DNA of 64,000 nucleotides, taken from contig NZ_MUNV01000006.1 of assembly GCF_002001125.1 (NCBI RefSeq), forward strand, positions 248,001-312,000, given 5' to 3'. Below are positions 18,094 through 26,314 of this stretch, piece by piece. The notes beneath the pieces were generated by a model that searched no databases, was not told where the DNA came from, and saw only the letters and a list, made by a program, of their open reading frames with translations. Source of the DNA: Rhodanobacter sp. B04 (lineage in GTDB: Bacteria > Pseudomonadota > Gammaproteobacteria > Xanthomonadales > Rhodanobacteraceae). Made by a program: the position numbers and the translations under genes. Numbering within the stretch: the first letter of the stretch is position 1; every line of letters begins with the position of its first letter.

Positions 18094-18291
18094 TCAAATG
18101 ATTTGACATATGTTGTCGCAACAAAGTAGCCGCGCATCACCGACGATTATTGTCGAACATATTGACAAGGGTTCATGGCTATTCTCCGCGGACAAGGTCT
18201 GTGCAGGCAGAGTCTGCGATGCAATAGCACTCGAAAGAGTCAGCAAAGAAATGAAGCTGGCAGCAATTGAGCATTGAATTAGTCTTTTCAC
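18094..18291 (-). CDS. Small secreted cysteine-containing peptide
   Basis: A 65-codon gene starting with GTG at 18291, with GGGGGAAA about 5-12 bases upstream. The product begins with a classic signal peptide (basic VKR, hydrophobic SIAASFISLLTLSS, cleavage near AIA-S). The mature part of about 40 residues carries four cysteines in the pattern C...CC...C near its end (CSTIIVG..., LLCCDNIC). No family is recognised; possibilities are an envelope peptide, a toxin-like peptide or a modified-peptide precursor. A good sigma-70 promoter and a 30-bp palindrome lie directly upstream on the same strand, which is the main support for it being real. Its composition is AT-rich for this genome. Confidence 0.55.
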   Translation of the reverse strand: MKRLIQCSIAASFISLLTLSSAIASQTLPAQTLSAENSHEPLSICSTIIVGDARLLCCDNICQII

Positions 18292-18314
18292 AAGAATTTC
18301 CCCCAAGCTGATTT

Positions 18315-18344
18315 GTGCGTTTCGCAAAAATTTGCGAAACGCAC
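18315..18344. promoter_or_regulatory. 30-bp perfect palindrome, probable operator of the small peptide gene
   Basis: Two 14-base arms (GTGCGTTTCGCAAA and its complement) flank a central AA. On the minus strand it begins 5 bases after the -10 box and covers the expected transcription start, so a bound repressor would block transcription. The transcript could instead form a long 5' stem. Its core is CGCA-N6-TGCG (18323-18336), as in front of both TonB receptors. Confidence 0.6.
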
Positions 18345-18348
18345 TTGT

Positions 18349-18378
18349 TGTATATTTCTTTTGCCAAACCGTTGTCAA
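18349..18378 (-). promoter_or_regulatory. Sigma-70 type promoter of the small peptide gene
   Basis: Reading the minus strand, TTGACA (18378-18373) matches the -35 consensus exactly. TATACA (18354-18349) is the -10 with an 18-base spacer. It points to the peptide gene at 18291. Confidence 0.6.
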
Positions 18379-18434
18379 TGGGTTCCCGGGTTGCTGCACA
18401 ATTAAGGTTGTGGTACACCAACGCTGCCTCCGGC

Positions 18435-19262
18435 TCAGCGCTGGCAGTGCGGACACAAGAACGTCGAACGCTGTCCCAGCACCACCTGCCGGATCGCCGT
18501 ACCACAGACATGGCACGGTTCACCCGTGCGGCCATACACGTTGAGTTCGCGGAAGAAGTAGCCGGGAGCCCCATCGGGATTGAGGAAGTCGCGCAAGGTG
18601 GTGCCACCACGCTCGATCGCCCAGGCCAGGATGCGTTTCACTTCAGAGGCTAGCCGCGCATAGCGTGCACGCGAGACGGAACCGCCCGATCGGCGTGGAT
18701 CGATGCCGGCGGCGAACAGCGCCTCGCTGGCGTAGATATTGCCCACACCGACCACGACGGCGTTGTCCATCAGGAACAGTTTCACCGCGGCCGTGCGGCC
18801 ACGTGAGAGATGCCACAGCAGATCGCCGTCGAAGGCGTCGGTCAGCGGTTCAGGCCCGAGCTTCGCCAGCAGTTCGTGAGTCTCGCCGGGCGCCTGCCAC
18901 AACAGGCAGCCAAAGCGGCGCGGGTCGGTGAAGCGCAGGATGCGCGGCGCCTGCGCCGCGGTGCGTTCCAGCGCGATATCGACATGATCGTGCCTGCCCA
19001 GCGGTGCATCCGGCGGCAGCACGCGCAGCACGCCCGACATGCCCAGGTGCAGCAGCGCGCTGCCGGCTTCGGTGTGCAGCAACAGGTATTTCGCGCGTCG
19101 TTCCACCGCGTCGATGCGCTGTCCCGGCAACAGCTCGCTGATCTGCGCGGGTATCGGCCAGCGCAGGTCGGGTCGGCGCAGAGTCACGCCGGTGACGCGT
19201 CGGCCGACCAGATACGGGGCGATGCCGCGCCGGGTGGTCTCGACTTCGGGCAGTTCAGGCAC
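18435..19262 (-). CDS. mutM: Formamidopyrimidine-DNA glycosylase
   Basis: Base-excision repair enzyme of 275 residues that removes 8-oxoguanine and other oxidised purines. The N-terminus [12 protein letters not shown] carries the catalytic proline and glutamate; the C-terminus has a CHVCG...CPHC zinc finger with the conserved Arg between. [13 protein letters not shown] is the helix-two-turn-helix motif. It starts with GTG at 19262, which gives the conserved N-terminus. It lies 15 bases downstream of the DUF4340-like gene on the same strand and may be the last gene of that ABC operon. Confidence 0.95.
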   Translation of the reverse strand: MPELPEVETTRRGIAPYLVGRRVTGVTLRRPDLRWPIPAQISELLPGQRIDAVERRAKYLLLHTEAGSALLHLGMSGVLRVLPPDAPLGRHDHVDIALERTAAQAPRILRFTDPRRFGCLLWQAPGETHELLAKLGPEPLTDAFDGDLLWHLSRGRTAAVKLFLMDNAVVVGVGNIYASEALFAAGIDPRRSGGSVSRARYARLASEVKRILAWAIERGGTTLRDFLNPDGAPGYFFRELNVYGRTGEPCHVCGTAIRQVVLGQRSTFLCPHCQR

Positions 19263-19277
19263 GGTCGGCTCCGCGAC

Positions 19278-19769
19278 TCAATGCAGTTCGGTGGTCTGGA
19301 GGGCGGGCGAGCGCGGCATGTAGCGCGTGGACACCAGCGCCACCCGCTGACCGACACGCACGTAGTGTTGTGGCCCGGTGACCGAGGATTCGCCGAATTC
19401 CAATGACTGCCCATCCAGCACAAGTGTGGCGCTGGGCGGTGCCAGGCCGATCTTCGCCGGATCGAAATCACTGGCTGGCCGCCAGCTGAGCACATGCGCC
19501 GCCGCGGTATCGGCCAGTTCATTGAGGCGGCCATCGATCGCGCGTGCCGGTGTGCCGTCGGTGCGCCACCAGTGGCCGTCGCGTTTTTCATAGTGCATGG
19601 CCGGCGTGCCGCGCAGGGTCAGCTCGACATGCGTGATGCCGGCCGGATCAAGCGCGAGCAAGGTGCCGGGATCACTCTGCGCATCCTGACGCATCTGCCA
19701 ACCGGCCAGCCCCAGCAGGGCCACCACGACGAGCAGCAGGATCAGGCGCTGGCGGGTGGCGCGCTTCAT
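19278..19769 (-). CDS. DUF4340-like membrane-anchored protein
   Basis: Protein of 163 residues with one N-terminal membrane anchor (about residues 8-24), then a domain of the kind found next to Gld-type ABC transporters (HVELTLRG..., WWRTDGTPARAIDGRLNELADTAAAHVLSW). It is the fourth member of the minus-strand ABC operon, 4 bases after the GldG-like gene. It probably sits in the periplasm with that protein; its exact role is unknown. It is shorter than many DUF4340 proteins, which carry two such domains. Confidence 0.7.
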   Translation of the reverse strand: MKRATRQRLILLLVVVALLGLAGWQMRQDAQSDPGTLLALDPAGITHVELTLRGTPAMHYEKRDGHWWRTDGTPARAIDGRLNELADTAAAHVLSWRPASDFDPAKIGLAPPSATLVLDGQSLEFGESSVTGPQHYVRVGQRVALVSTRYMPRSPALQTTELH

Positions 19770-19773
19770 CGGA

Positions 19774-21129
19774 TCAACGCCGTCGCCGGCGCCACACGAT
19801 CAGGCCGCCGGTCAGCAGCAGCAGCGCAGGCAGGGCGATCAGGAAGCCGATGCTCACCGCGTTCAGCTCGATCTGGCTCATCTGGATCAGCCGATCCGGC
19901 GCGCCGCGCGGGGGGAGGTCGACCAGCTTGTCATCGCCGAGCAGCCAGTCGAATACACGCTCGCCCAGCGCGCGGTTGCCGCCGTTGCCGAGGAAGGTGT
20001 TGGAGAGGAAATCGCCGTCGCCGATCACCACCGCACGCTGCTCGCTCTTGTCCGGGCTCGGCGACAGCCGGCTTAATGCGAAGCCGAAATCCAGCGGTCC
20101 CTTGAGCTCGCCCGAACTGGCGTCGAAGCGGATGTCCGAGGGCTTGTTGTTGTCGATGGGGTGGAATTCGGTCCAGCTTTGTGCGCTGGAGCGCAGGAAA
20201 GACTTGACGCCCCAGCCCGCCTGCGACACCTGAGCCAGCGCGGATACCTGCGGGAACAGCGTGGTCAGCGTGAAGCCGCGGGTAATTGCCTGCGGCGGAT
20301 AGTCACCGAGCGTGATCAGGCGTGGGTCATGCAAGCCCAGGGCCGCACCGGAACCATCGACCAGTACGCCGGGCAGTACGTGTACACCGAGCGCATCTGC
20401 CAGCGGCCGCAGGCCGAGATCATCGTTCGACGGTTCGGTCAGCCACAGCAGGTTGCCGCCGCCCTGCACGTAGTTGACCAGTGCATGCACCGCGCCCGGT
20501 GGCAGCGCCAGCGTGGGGCTGGCCAGCACCACCAGGTCGGTGTGCTGCGGCACGTCGGTGACCTGGGCGAAGTTCAGCGGCACCGCGCGCATGCCGCGGC
20601 CTTCCAGCTGCATGATGAAGGTGCCGAGGTCGGCATTGCCCGGGCCATCGGCGCGGCGTTCGCCATCGCCGGTGACAAACGCGACGATGCGGTCGCTGCC
20701 GCGGATCAGCCGCTCAAGCGCATTGGTGAGGCTGCGCTCGGACAGTTCGTCCAGCCGCTGCTCGCGGCCTTGATAGTGCAGGATCAGTGCGCCATCGACG
20801 GTGATGCCCAGTTCGCGCATCTTCGCCGGATCCTGCTGCGGATCGACGAAGCGCAGGCTGAAGTCGGGCTTCACCGCCTGGTAGCGTTGCAGGAAGCCGG
20901 CCACGGTCTGGCGCAGGTCACCCTGCGGGTTTGCGTAGCTGACAATCTCCACCGGACCTTGCAGTTGGGCCAGCACGGCCCGGCTTTCCGCCGACAGGCT
21001 GGTACGGCCATTCGCGGTCCAGTCGGCCTCGTGTGTGTAGCGTGTGCTCAGGTAACCGAGCGCGCCCGCTGCCAGCAACAGCAACAGCGCGAACAGCCAG
21101 CCATCCAGACGTCTGAACAGCGCGTCCAT
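19774..21129 (-). CDS. GldG-like auxiliary component of an ABC transporter
   Basis: Protein of 451 residues with an N-terminal membrane helix (about 10-28) and a C-terminal one (about 423-445) ending in a basic WRRRRR tail. The large periplasmic domain between them has the GldG-type features IVSYANPQGDLRQTV and VVIGDGDFLSNTFLGNGGNR. Homologues accompany GldA/GldF-type transporters in many non-gliding bacteria and their substrate is unknown. The ATG at 21129 overlaps the permease stop by one base (TGATG), showing translational coupling. A longer in-frame extension overlaps the permease gene and is rejected. Confidence 0.8.
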   Translation of the reverse strand: MDALFRRLDGWLFALLLLLAAGALGYLSTRYTHEADWTANGRTSLSAESRAVLAQLQGPVEIVSYANPQGDLRQTVAGFLQRYQAVKPDFSLRFVDPQQDPAKMRELGITVDGALILHYQGREQRLDELSERSLTNALERLIRGSDRIVAFVTGDGERRADGPGNADLGTFIMQLEGRGMRAVPLNFAQVTDVPQHTDLVVLASPTLALPPGAVHALVNYVQGGGNLLWLTEPSNDDLGLRPLADALGVHVLPGVLVDGSGAALGLHDPRLITLGDYPPQAITRGFTLTTLFPQVSALAQVSQAGWGVKSFLRSSAQSWTEFHPIDNNKPSDIRFDASSGELKGPLDFGFALSRLSPSPDKSEQRAVVIGDGDFLSNTFLGNGGNRALGERVFDWLLGDDKLVDLPPRGAPDRLIQMSQIELNAVSIGFLIALPALLLLTGGLIVWRRRRR

Positions 21130-21884
21130 CAGTTGCGCTCCTTGTCGGCGGCCAGCCGGCGCGTGGCCAGCGCCAGTGCCAGCACGATGAGCAGCGCGAA
21201 CCAGACGATGTCGGTGGTCGATACCAGTCCGCGCAGCAGCGGCTGCAGGTGCGAACTCATCGCCAGCCAGTTGATCGCACCACCATTCATGCCGGCCATC
21301 TGCGCGCCGAGGTTCACGCTCCACAAGGCCAGCGCAATGACCAGTGCGGCGCTGGCGGCGATCGCCGGATGCGAAGCAAATGCAGAACAGGCCACGCCGA
21401 TTGCCCCGAGGGTGGCCAGCATCAGCGCCAGACCCAGCGTGGCGGCCGCCAGCTTGCCCCAGTCGAAATGGGTGGTGTGCATCAGCGCCAGCGGCATCGC
21501 CAGGGTCAACGCCAACCACAGCAGCAGCCAGCCCAGCACGGCCAGGTATTTGCCCAGCACGATGCGGGACGCAGGCACGCCGGCGGCGAACAGCAGTGGC
21601 AGCGTGCCGTTGCGGCGCTCACCGGCAATCACCGACATGGTGATCAGCGGCACCACCAGAAAGGCCAGCTGGGCGAGCTGGCCCAGAAGCGGCACGCCGA
21701 CCAGATCGATGAAGCCGGGGCCATCCGGCTGCGCGGCACGCTGGATCTGCGAGGAGAGAAAACTGCCGAGCATCAGCGTGAAGTTCCATGCCAACCACGC
21801 CAGGGTCAGCGCTGCCAGCACCCAGGCCAACGGACGCACCAGCAGCCGGCGCCATTCCAGCCGCGTCACCGCGAAGGGACTCAT
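21129..21884 (-). CDS. ABC transporter permease, GldF/NosY-like
   Basis: Integral membrane protein of 251 residues with about six hydrophobic helices (for example VLAALTLAWLAWNFTLMLG, LAQLAFLVVPLITMSVIA, IVLALALAT). GERRNGTLPLLFAAGVPASRIVLGKYLA is the cytoplasmic loop typical of ABC-2 permeases of this type. It overlaps the ATPase gene upstream by 4 bases and the GldG-like gene downstream by 1 base. It is part of the four-gene ABC operon 22645-19278. Confidence 0.85.
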   Translation of the reverse strand: MSPFAVTRLEWRRLLVRPLAWVLAALTLAWLAWNFTLMLGSFLSSQIQRAAQPDGPGFIDLVGVPLLGQLAQLAFLVVPLITMSVIAGERRNGTLPLLFAAGVPASRIVLGKYLAVLGWLLLWLALTLAMPLALMHTTHFDWGKLAAATLGLALMLATLGAIGVACSAFASHPAIAASAALVIALALWSVNLGAQMAGMNGGAINWLAMSSHLQPLLRGLVSTTDIVWFALLIVLALALATRRLAADKERN

Positions 21885-22645
21885 GCGGCGCGCGCCGGTT
21901 GGGGTTGGCCGTTCATCGCGATCTCGAAGAAGGTACGTTCCAGTGCCGCATGATCGTCACTGTGCACGTGGCCGTCATGGCGCAGCGTGCCATCGTGCAG
22001 GATCGCCACGCGATCGCAGACTGCGGTGACTTCGGCCAGCAGATGGGTGGAAAGGATCACCGCGGTACCGGCCGCAGCCTGTTCGCGGATCAACGTACGC
22101 AGGGCGGCGACCTGCACCGGATCGAGCGCGTTGGCCGGTTCGTCCAGCACCAGCAGGGCAGGACGATGCAGCAGGGCGCAGGCGAGGCCCAGACGCTGGC
22201 GCTGGCCCTGCGACAGCACGCCGGCCAGGCGCCGTGCCAGTGGTTGCAGTTCCAGCCGCTCGATGATCGCCGTGCGTGCCTGTTTCAGTGCCGCGCCGCG
22301 CAAGCCGCGCAGGTGACCATGCGCGTCCAGGTGCTCGCTTACCGTCAGTTCCGGCCACAACGGGGCACGTTCGGGCAGCCAGCCGATCAGTTGGCGGGCC
22401 AGTTCGGGCTGTTCCAGGAAATCCGCACCGTTCAGCCGGATGCTGCCGCTGTCCGGTCGCAGCGCGCCGGCAACCATCGACAAGGTGGTCGATTTGCCGG
22501 CGCCGTTGACGCCGAGCAGGCCCAGCACCTGGCCGCGCGGCAGCGACAGGCTCAGGCTCTGCACGGCCGGCCGGCCGGCGCGGCGGCGGCTGAGCTGGTC
22601 CAGTCGCAGCATGGGGGCGGCGGATACGTCGGTTGGCAAGGTCAT
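21881..22645 (-). CDS. ABC transporter ATP-binding protein, GldA-like
   Basis: ATPase of 254 residues. Walker A is GVNGAGKST, the signature LSQGQRQRLG and Walker B LLVLDEPANALDP. The ATG at 22645 (MTLPTDVSAAPMLRLDQLSRR) is chosen; the upstream extension is not protein-like. It energises the permease encoded immediately downstream. It is the first gene of the operon; the 176 bases between it and the divergent desaturase must hold both promoters. Confidence 0.88.
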   Translation of the reverse strand: MTLPTDVSAAPMLRLDQLSRRRAGRPAVQSLSLSLPRGQVLGLLGVNGAGKSTTLSMVAGALRPDSGSIRLNGADFLEQPELARQLIGWLPERAPLWPELTVSEHLDAHGHLRGLRGAALKQARTAIIERLELQPLARRLAGVLSQGQRQRLGLACALLHRPALLVLDEPANALDPVQVAALRTLIREQAAAGTAVILSTHLLAEVTAVCDRVAILHDGTLRHDGHVHSDDHAALERTFFEIAMNGQPQPARAA

Positions 22646-22821
22646 TGCCTGATTGTCACGGTGCCCCCACTGTTTAGACAACAGGCGATTGTCACGCGCG
22701 TGAACTAACGACGTATTAGCTTCTCCCTCTTGACTGGCTGTTACTATTGTGGGCCAGGCCATGCTGGCGGGTATGGAAACCCCTCCACTAGACTGAATCC
22801 GTCCCCAACCCGGTGCTTTCC

Positions 22822-24015
22822 ATGCTCGATGCAGTGCTCAATTTCCTGAACCACGGTCTCGCCAGCGCAAGCTGGGGGCAGATCGTGGTCTACATGCTGG
22901 TCGTGACCCAGCTCACCATCTTCACGGTGACGCTGTACCTGCATCGCAGCCAGACCCATCGCGGCGTGGATTTCCACCCGGTGCTGGCGCATTTCTTCCG
23001 TTTCTGGGGCTGGCTTACCACCGGCATGGTCACCCGCGAGTGGGTGGCGGTGCATCGCAAGCACCACGCCAAGGTCGAGACCGAGGAAGATCCGCACAGC
23101 CCGATGATCTACGGCATCAAGAAGGTGTTCTGGGACGGCGTCTCGCTGTACCGCGATGCCTGCGAGTCGAAGCAGGACATGGAACAGTACGGCCGCGGCA
23201 CGCCGGACGACTGGGTCGAGCACAACGTCTATGGCGCGCATCCGTACTGGGGTCCGACCCTGATGCTGCTGATCAGCATCGCGCTGTTCGGCGTGATCGG
23301 CGCCGCGCTGTGGGCCGTGCAGATGGTATGGATCCCGTTCTGGGCCGCCGGCTTCGTCAACGGCATCGGCCACTGGGCCGGCTACCGCAATTTCGAGAGT
23401 GCCGACACCGCGCGCAACCTGCTGCCGTGGGGTTTCTGGATCGGCGGTGAAGAACTGCACAACAACCATCACGCCTTCCCCAGCTCGGCCAAGTTCGCGC
23501 TGCGCAAGTGGGAGTTCGACATCGGCTGGGCGGCGATCTGCGGCCTGCGGGCGATCGGTTTGGCCAAGGTGTTGCGCGTGGCGCCGTCGCTGGACGTGCG
23601 TCCGAACGTGCGCCTGCCGGACGCCGAAACGCTGAAGGCCGTGCTGACCCACCGCTTCCAGGCGATGACAGACTATTACCGTGGCGTGATCGTGCCGACG
23701 CTGAGCGACGAAGCGCAGCATGCCGGTGAAAGCCTGAAGTCGATGCCGCGCCGCATTCGCCTGGCGATGGCTGACGGCGGCCGCTGGCTGGACAGCGAAG
23801 GTCGTGAGCGCATGCAGGCCGTGCTGGCCAAGCGGCCGACCCTGACCATCGTGTTCGAGTTCCGCAATCGCCTTGCCGCGCTGATGGAACAGCGTGGCGC
23901 CGAGCAGGCGCTGAAGGGTCTGCAGCAGTGGATCCACGAAGCCGAGGAAAGCGGCATCCGCGCGCTGCAGGATTTCGCCCAGCGGCTCAAGGGCTACGCC
24001 GTCGCAACGGCCTGA
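22822..24015 (+). CDS. Fatty acid desaturase (acyl-CoA delta-9 type)
   Basis: Membrane di-iron desaturase of about 397 residues. It has the three histidine boxes in order: HRSQTHR (H-x4-H), HRKHHA and HNNHHAF (H-x2-HH). Hydrophobic segments flank the boxes (VVYMLVVTQLTIFTVTLYL; TLMLLISIALFGVIGAALWAV). It would introduce a cis double bond into membrane acyl chains. The C-terminal 120 residues form a helical extension beyond the catalytic core. The ATG at 22822 is used; a GTG at 22813 is an alternative. A terminator follows. Confidence 0.9.
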   Translation: MLDAVLNFLNHGLASASWGQIVVYMLVVTQLTIFTVTLYLHRSQTHRGVDFHPVLAHFFRFWGWLTTGMVTREWVAVHRKHHAKVETEEDPHSPMIYGIKKVFWDGVSLYRDACESKQDMEQYGRGTPDDWVEHNVYGAHPYWGPTLMLLISIALFGVIGAALWAVQMVWIPFWAAGFVNGIGHWAGYRNFESADTARNLLPWGFWIGGEELHNNHHAFPSSAKFALRKWEFDIGWAAICGLRAIGLAKVLRVAPSLDVRPNVRLPDAETLKAVLTHRFQAMTDYYRGVIVPTLSDEAQHAGESLKSMPRRIRLAMADGGRWLDSEGRERMQAVLAKRPTLTIVFEFRNRLAALMEQRGAEQALKGLQQWIHEAEESGIRALQDFAQRLKGYAVATA

Positions 24016-24042
24016 TCGCGTAATCGCCAAAGCCATTGGAAC

Positions 24043-24070
24043 AAGCCCGCCGCATGGCGGGCTTTTCTTT
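24043..24070 (+). terminator. Rho-independent terminator after the desaturase
   Basis: Stem AAGCCCGCC / GGCGGGCTT with a GCAT loop, followed by TTCTTT, 28 bases after the stop codon. Confidence 0.85.
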
Positions 24071-24134
24071 TGCGCGGAGCTGCAGGCGTGCGAGAGTTGC
24101 GATGCATGCGTCGAGTATTTCTCAGGGAGCGGGT

Positions 24135-25244
24135 ATGGCTTTGCGAGTGGTCTTGATCGGCGCAACGGGCGTGTTCGGTTCGCGCATCGCGCGGCGGCTG
24201 GCGGGTGATCCACGCTTCATGCCGGTACTGGCCGGACGGCAGCGGCCGGCACTGGAGGCGTTGCGTGAAGAGCTCGGGGATGCCTCGATGGAGGTCGCCA
24301 CGCTCGACGTTGCCGGGCTCGATCTGCCGGCCGCGCTGGCGCGGTTGGCGCCGCAGCTGGTGATCCATACCGCCGGCCCGTTCCAGGGTCAGGATTACCG
24401 GGTCGCCGAGGCCTGTCTGGCCTGCGGCAGCGACTATATCGACCTTGCCGATGGCCGCGACTTCGTCAGTGGCATCGGGAGCCTGGACGAGCGTGCCCGC
24501 GAAGCCGGTCGGTTGCTGGTGAGCGGCGCGTCGAGCGTACCGGCGCTGAGCAGTGCGGTGGTCGACGCGTTGCTGCCGCGTTTCGGTGCCATGCACTCGA
24601 TCGAGCACGCGATCAATCCCGGCAATCGCACGCCGCGTGGCGATGCCACGGTGGCCTCGATCCTTGGCTATTGCGGGCGGCCGATCCGGATCTGGCGCGA
24701 CGGTCGCTGGCAGCATGTCCATGGCTGGATGGCCGGCAAACGGCAAGTGTTTCCGTTCGGGCGCCGGCGCGTCGGCGTTTGCGAGGTGCCGGATCTGGAG
24801 CTGTTCCCGGCACGTTACCCGCAGGTTCGTACGGTATTGTTCCGCGTCGGGCTGGAGTTGCCGCTGCTGCAATGGGGTACCTGGTGCGCGGCGTGGTTGG
24901 TGCGGCTGGGCTTGGTCCGCAATCTCGCTGCGTACGCGCCACGCCTGCGCCGCTTAAGTGAGCGCTTCATCCGCTTCGGCTCGGATGTCGGTGGCATGGT
25001 GGTGGAGCTTGCCGGTCAGGGTATCGATGGTGTGCCGTTGCGACTGCGCTGGTGGCTCGATGCGGCGGCGGGCGACGGCCCCCAGGTGCCGGTGACACCT
25101 GCGGTGGTGCTGGCGCAGCGGTTGGCCGATGGCCTGGTCACGGCGAAGGGCGCGCAGCCATGCATGGGCCTGCTTACCTTGGATCAGCTGCTGGATGGCT
25201 TCGCCGGCTATGCGTTGCGCACCGGGCTGGAGGTGCTGGATTGA
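24135..25244 (+). CDS. Saccharopine dehydrogenase-like NAD(P)-binding protein
   Basis: Protein of 369 residues with an N-terminal Rossmann fold (VVLIGATGVFGSRIARRLAG) and the segment HTAGPFQGQDYRVAEACL typical of the saccharopine dehydrogenase-like oxidoreductase superfamily. True saccharopine dehydrogenase activity is not implied. The ATG at 24135 (MALRVVLIGATG) has AGGGAGCGG just upstream. It is convergent with the DCC and DUF4166 genes, two families often found beside or fused to such oxidoreductases, which suggests a joint but unknown role, perhaps in lipid or envelope metabolism. Confidence 0.8.
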   Translation: MALRVVLIGATGVFGSRIARRLAGDPRFMPVLAGRQRPALEALREELGDASMEVATLDVAGLDLPAALARLAPQLVIHTAGPFQGQDYRVAEACLACGSDYIDLADGRDFVSGIGSLDERAREAGRLLVSGASSVPALSSAVVDALLPRFGAMHSIEHAINPGNRTPRGDATVASILGYCGRPIRIWRDGRWQHVHGWMAGKRQVFPFGRRRVGVCEVPDLELFPARYPQVRTVLFRVGLELPLLQWGTWCAAWLVRLGLVRNLAAYAPRLRRLSERFIRFGSDVGGMVVELAGQGIDGVPLRLRWWLDAAAGDGPQVPVTPAVVLAQRLADGLVTAKGAQPCMGLLTLDQLLDGFAGYALRTGLEVLD

Positions 25245-25250
25245 GTGGAA

Positions 25251-25661
25251 TCAGTCCAGAAACCGTGCGGCATGCGCGGTGTCAGGCAGGCGGCATTGCT
25301 CGCGTCGCCCGAACAGGTGGTAGCGATGCCGCGCGATCCAGCGATAGGCTGGATCACGCAGGAACCGTGGCACGGCACGCGACAATCCGCTGACCAACGT
25401 CCAGCCACCGCCCAGTTGACGCAGCACGCGTGCGATCGCATCCGTATCGGTATAGCCATGGCCGTCCTGCACCAGCAGGAAGGACGAGGGGTCATCCGGG
25501 GACAGGCCATGTGCCCGCAGCAGGTGACTGCCATGACTGCCCTGCATCGCCGCGAGCCGGAAGCGGCCATCACGGTCATGCCGCAGGATGAAATCGACCC
25601 AGCGGCTGCACAGCAGGCAGACGCCGTCGAACACGATCACCGGTCCGTCTTCAGTCGCCAT
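25251..25661 (-). CDS. DCC-family thiol-disulfide oxidoreductase-like protein (DUF393)
   Basis: Protein of 136 residues with the family hallmark FDGVCLLCSRWVDFIL (D-x-x-C-x-x-C) near residue 11 and the end region FGRREQCRLPD. The ATG at 25661 gives the usual DCC N-terminus. It overlaps the end of the DUF4166 gene by 11 bases on the same strand, so the two are translated together. The enzyme class is predicted from the CxxC motif; the substrate is unknown. Confidence 0.82.
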   Translation of the reverse strand: MATEDGPVIVFDGVCLLCSRWVDFILRHDRDGRFRLAAMQGSHGSHLLRAHGLSPDDPSSFLLVQDGHGYTDTDAIARVLRQLGGGWTLVSGLSRAVPRFLRDPAYRWIARHRYHLFGRREQCRLPDTAHAARFLD

Positions 25662-26199
25662 CGACGATCTCCAGCCAGCCGCGATAGGCAACCAGGCGGC
25701 CGAGCAACGGCAACCGGGTGTCAATGTGGAAGGCGTAGCGGCTATCCTGCGCAGCACTGCGCGACAGCACCTCGCCGAACAGTGCGCGTGGCAGTGGCAG
25801 ACCGAACATTCGCGCACCACGCAGCTGCCAGTCGATGGTCTTGTCATCGCGGAGCAGCTCGAAACGCAGGGTGATCGGCCCCAGTCGTTCGCTCAGCAGC
25901 GGTGAGTTGGTCACGCGATCGAGTACCGAGCGCATTTGCTTGCCGGCGAAGCGGCGCGTCCAGATCTCGCGCCTGCCGCGGCGCTCGATGGTCACTTCCA
26001 GCGGTTGTTGCAGGCCAGGCTCCGGCAGTCCCAGCAGGTGCCGCAAACAGCGAATCGGCAGGTTGGTCGCGCCTTCCACATCGGCCGCACCGCGTGCCAG
26101 TAAATGCGATGTGTCGCCATGCATCTGCTGTACGGGGGCGGCCAGCAGGTGCCAGTGCTCGCCGAGCAGGGCGGGGAACAGGGCCCGGTTCGAGGTCAT
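25651..26199 (-). CDS. DUF4166 domain protein
   Basis: Protein of 182 residues with the DUF4166 pattern: an early ALFPALLGEHWHLLAAPVQQMHG segment, then GLPEPGLQQPLEVTIERR, WTRRFAGKQMRSVL and a C-terminal RYAFHIDTRLPLLGRLVAYRGWLE. Function of the domain is unknown; it is often linked with NAD-binding oxidoreductases such as the convergent gene at 24135. The ATG at 26199 is preferred to the upstream ATG. The IS element lies 51 bases upstream of this start, so insertion may have replaced its native promoter region. Confidence 0.8.
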   Translation of the reverse strand: MTSNRALFPALLGEHWHLLAAPVQQMHGDTSHLLARGAADVEGATNLPIRCLRHLLGLPEPGLQQPLEVTIERRGRREIWTRRFAGKQMRSVLDRVTNSPLLSERLGPITLRFELLRDDKTIDWQLRGARMFGLPLPRALFGEVLSRSAAQDSRYAFHIDTRLPLLGRLVAYRGWLEIVDGD

Positions 26200-26241
26200 C
26201 GGGAAATGATGCGGGATGGGTTGCGCTGGCGGCAAGCGGGC

Positions 26242-26249
26242 AAAAGAAA
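26242..26249. repeat. Target-site duplication, left copy
   Basis: The octamer AAAAGAAA is directly repeated at 29080-29087, immediately outside both inverted repeats. Eight base pairs is the duplication size known for IS1595-family elements. Confidence 0.9.
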
Positions 26250-26267
26250 GGCGATTATATACTTGAC
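26250..26267 (+). repeat. Left terminal inverted repeat of the IS element
   Basis: GGCGATTATATACTTGAC is matched perfectly by the complement of 29062-29079. The TTGAC at its inner end, plus the next A, forms a -35-like hexamer facing the transposase gene. Confidence 0.92.
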
Positions 26268-26290
26268 AAACCCAACTATTGGCGTAGTCT
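26263..26290 (+). promoter_or_regulatory. Probable transposase promoter starting inside the left inverted repeat
   Basis: TTGACA (26263-26268) overlaps the left inverted repeat. TAGTCT (26285-26290), a poor -10, follows after 16 bases. The transposase ATG is 25 bases further on. The weak -10 fits low transposase expression. Confidence 0.4.
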
Positions 26291-26314
26291 AGGCCTCAAT
26301 AGAGGAACACAGTC

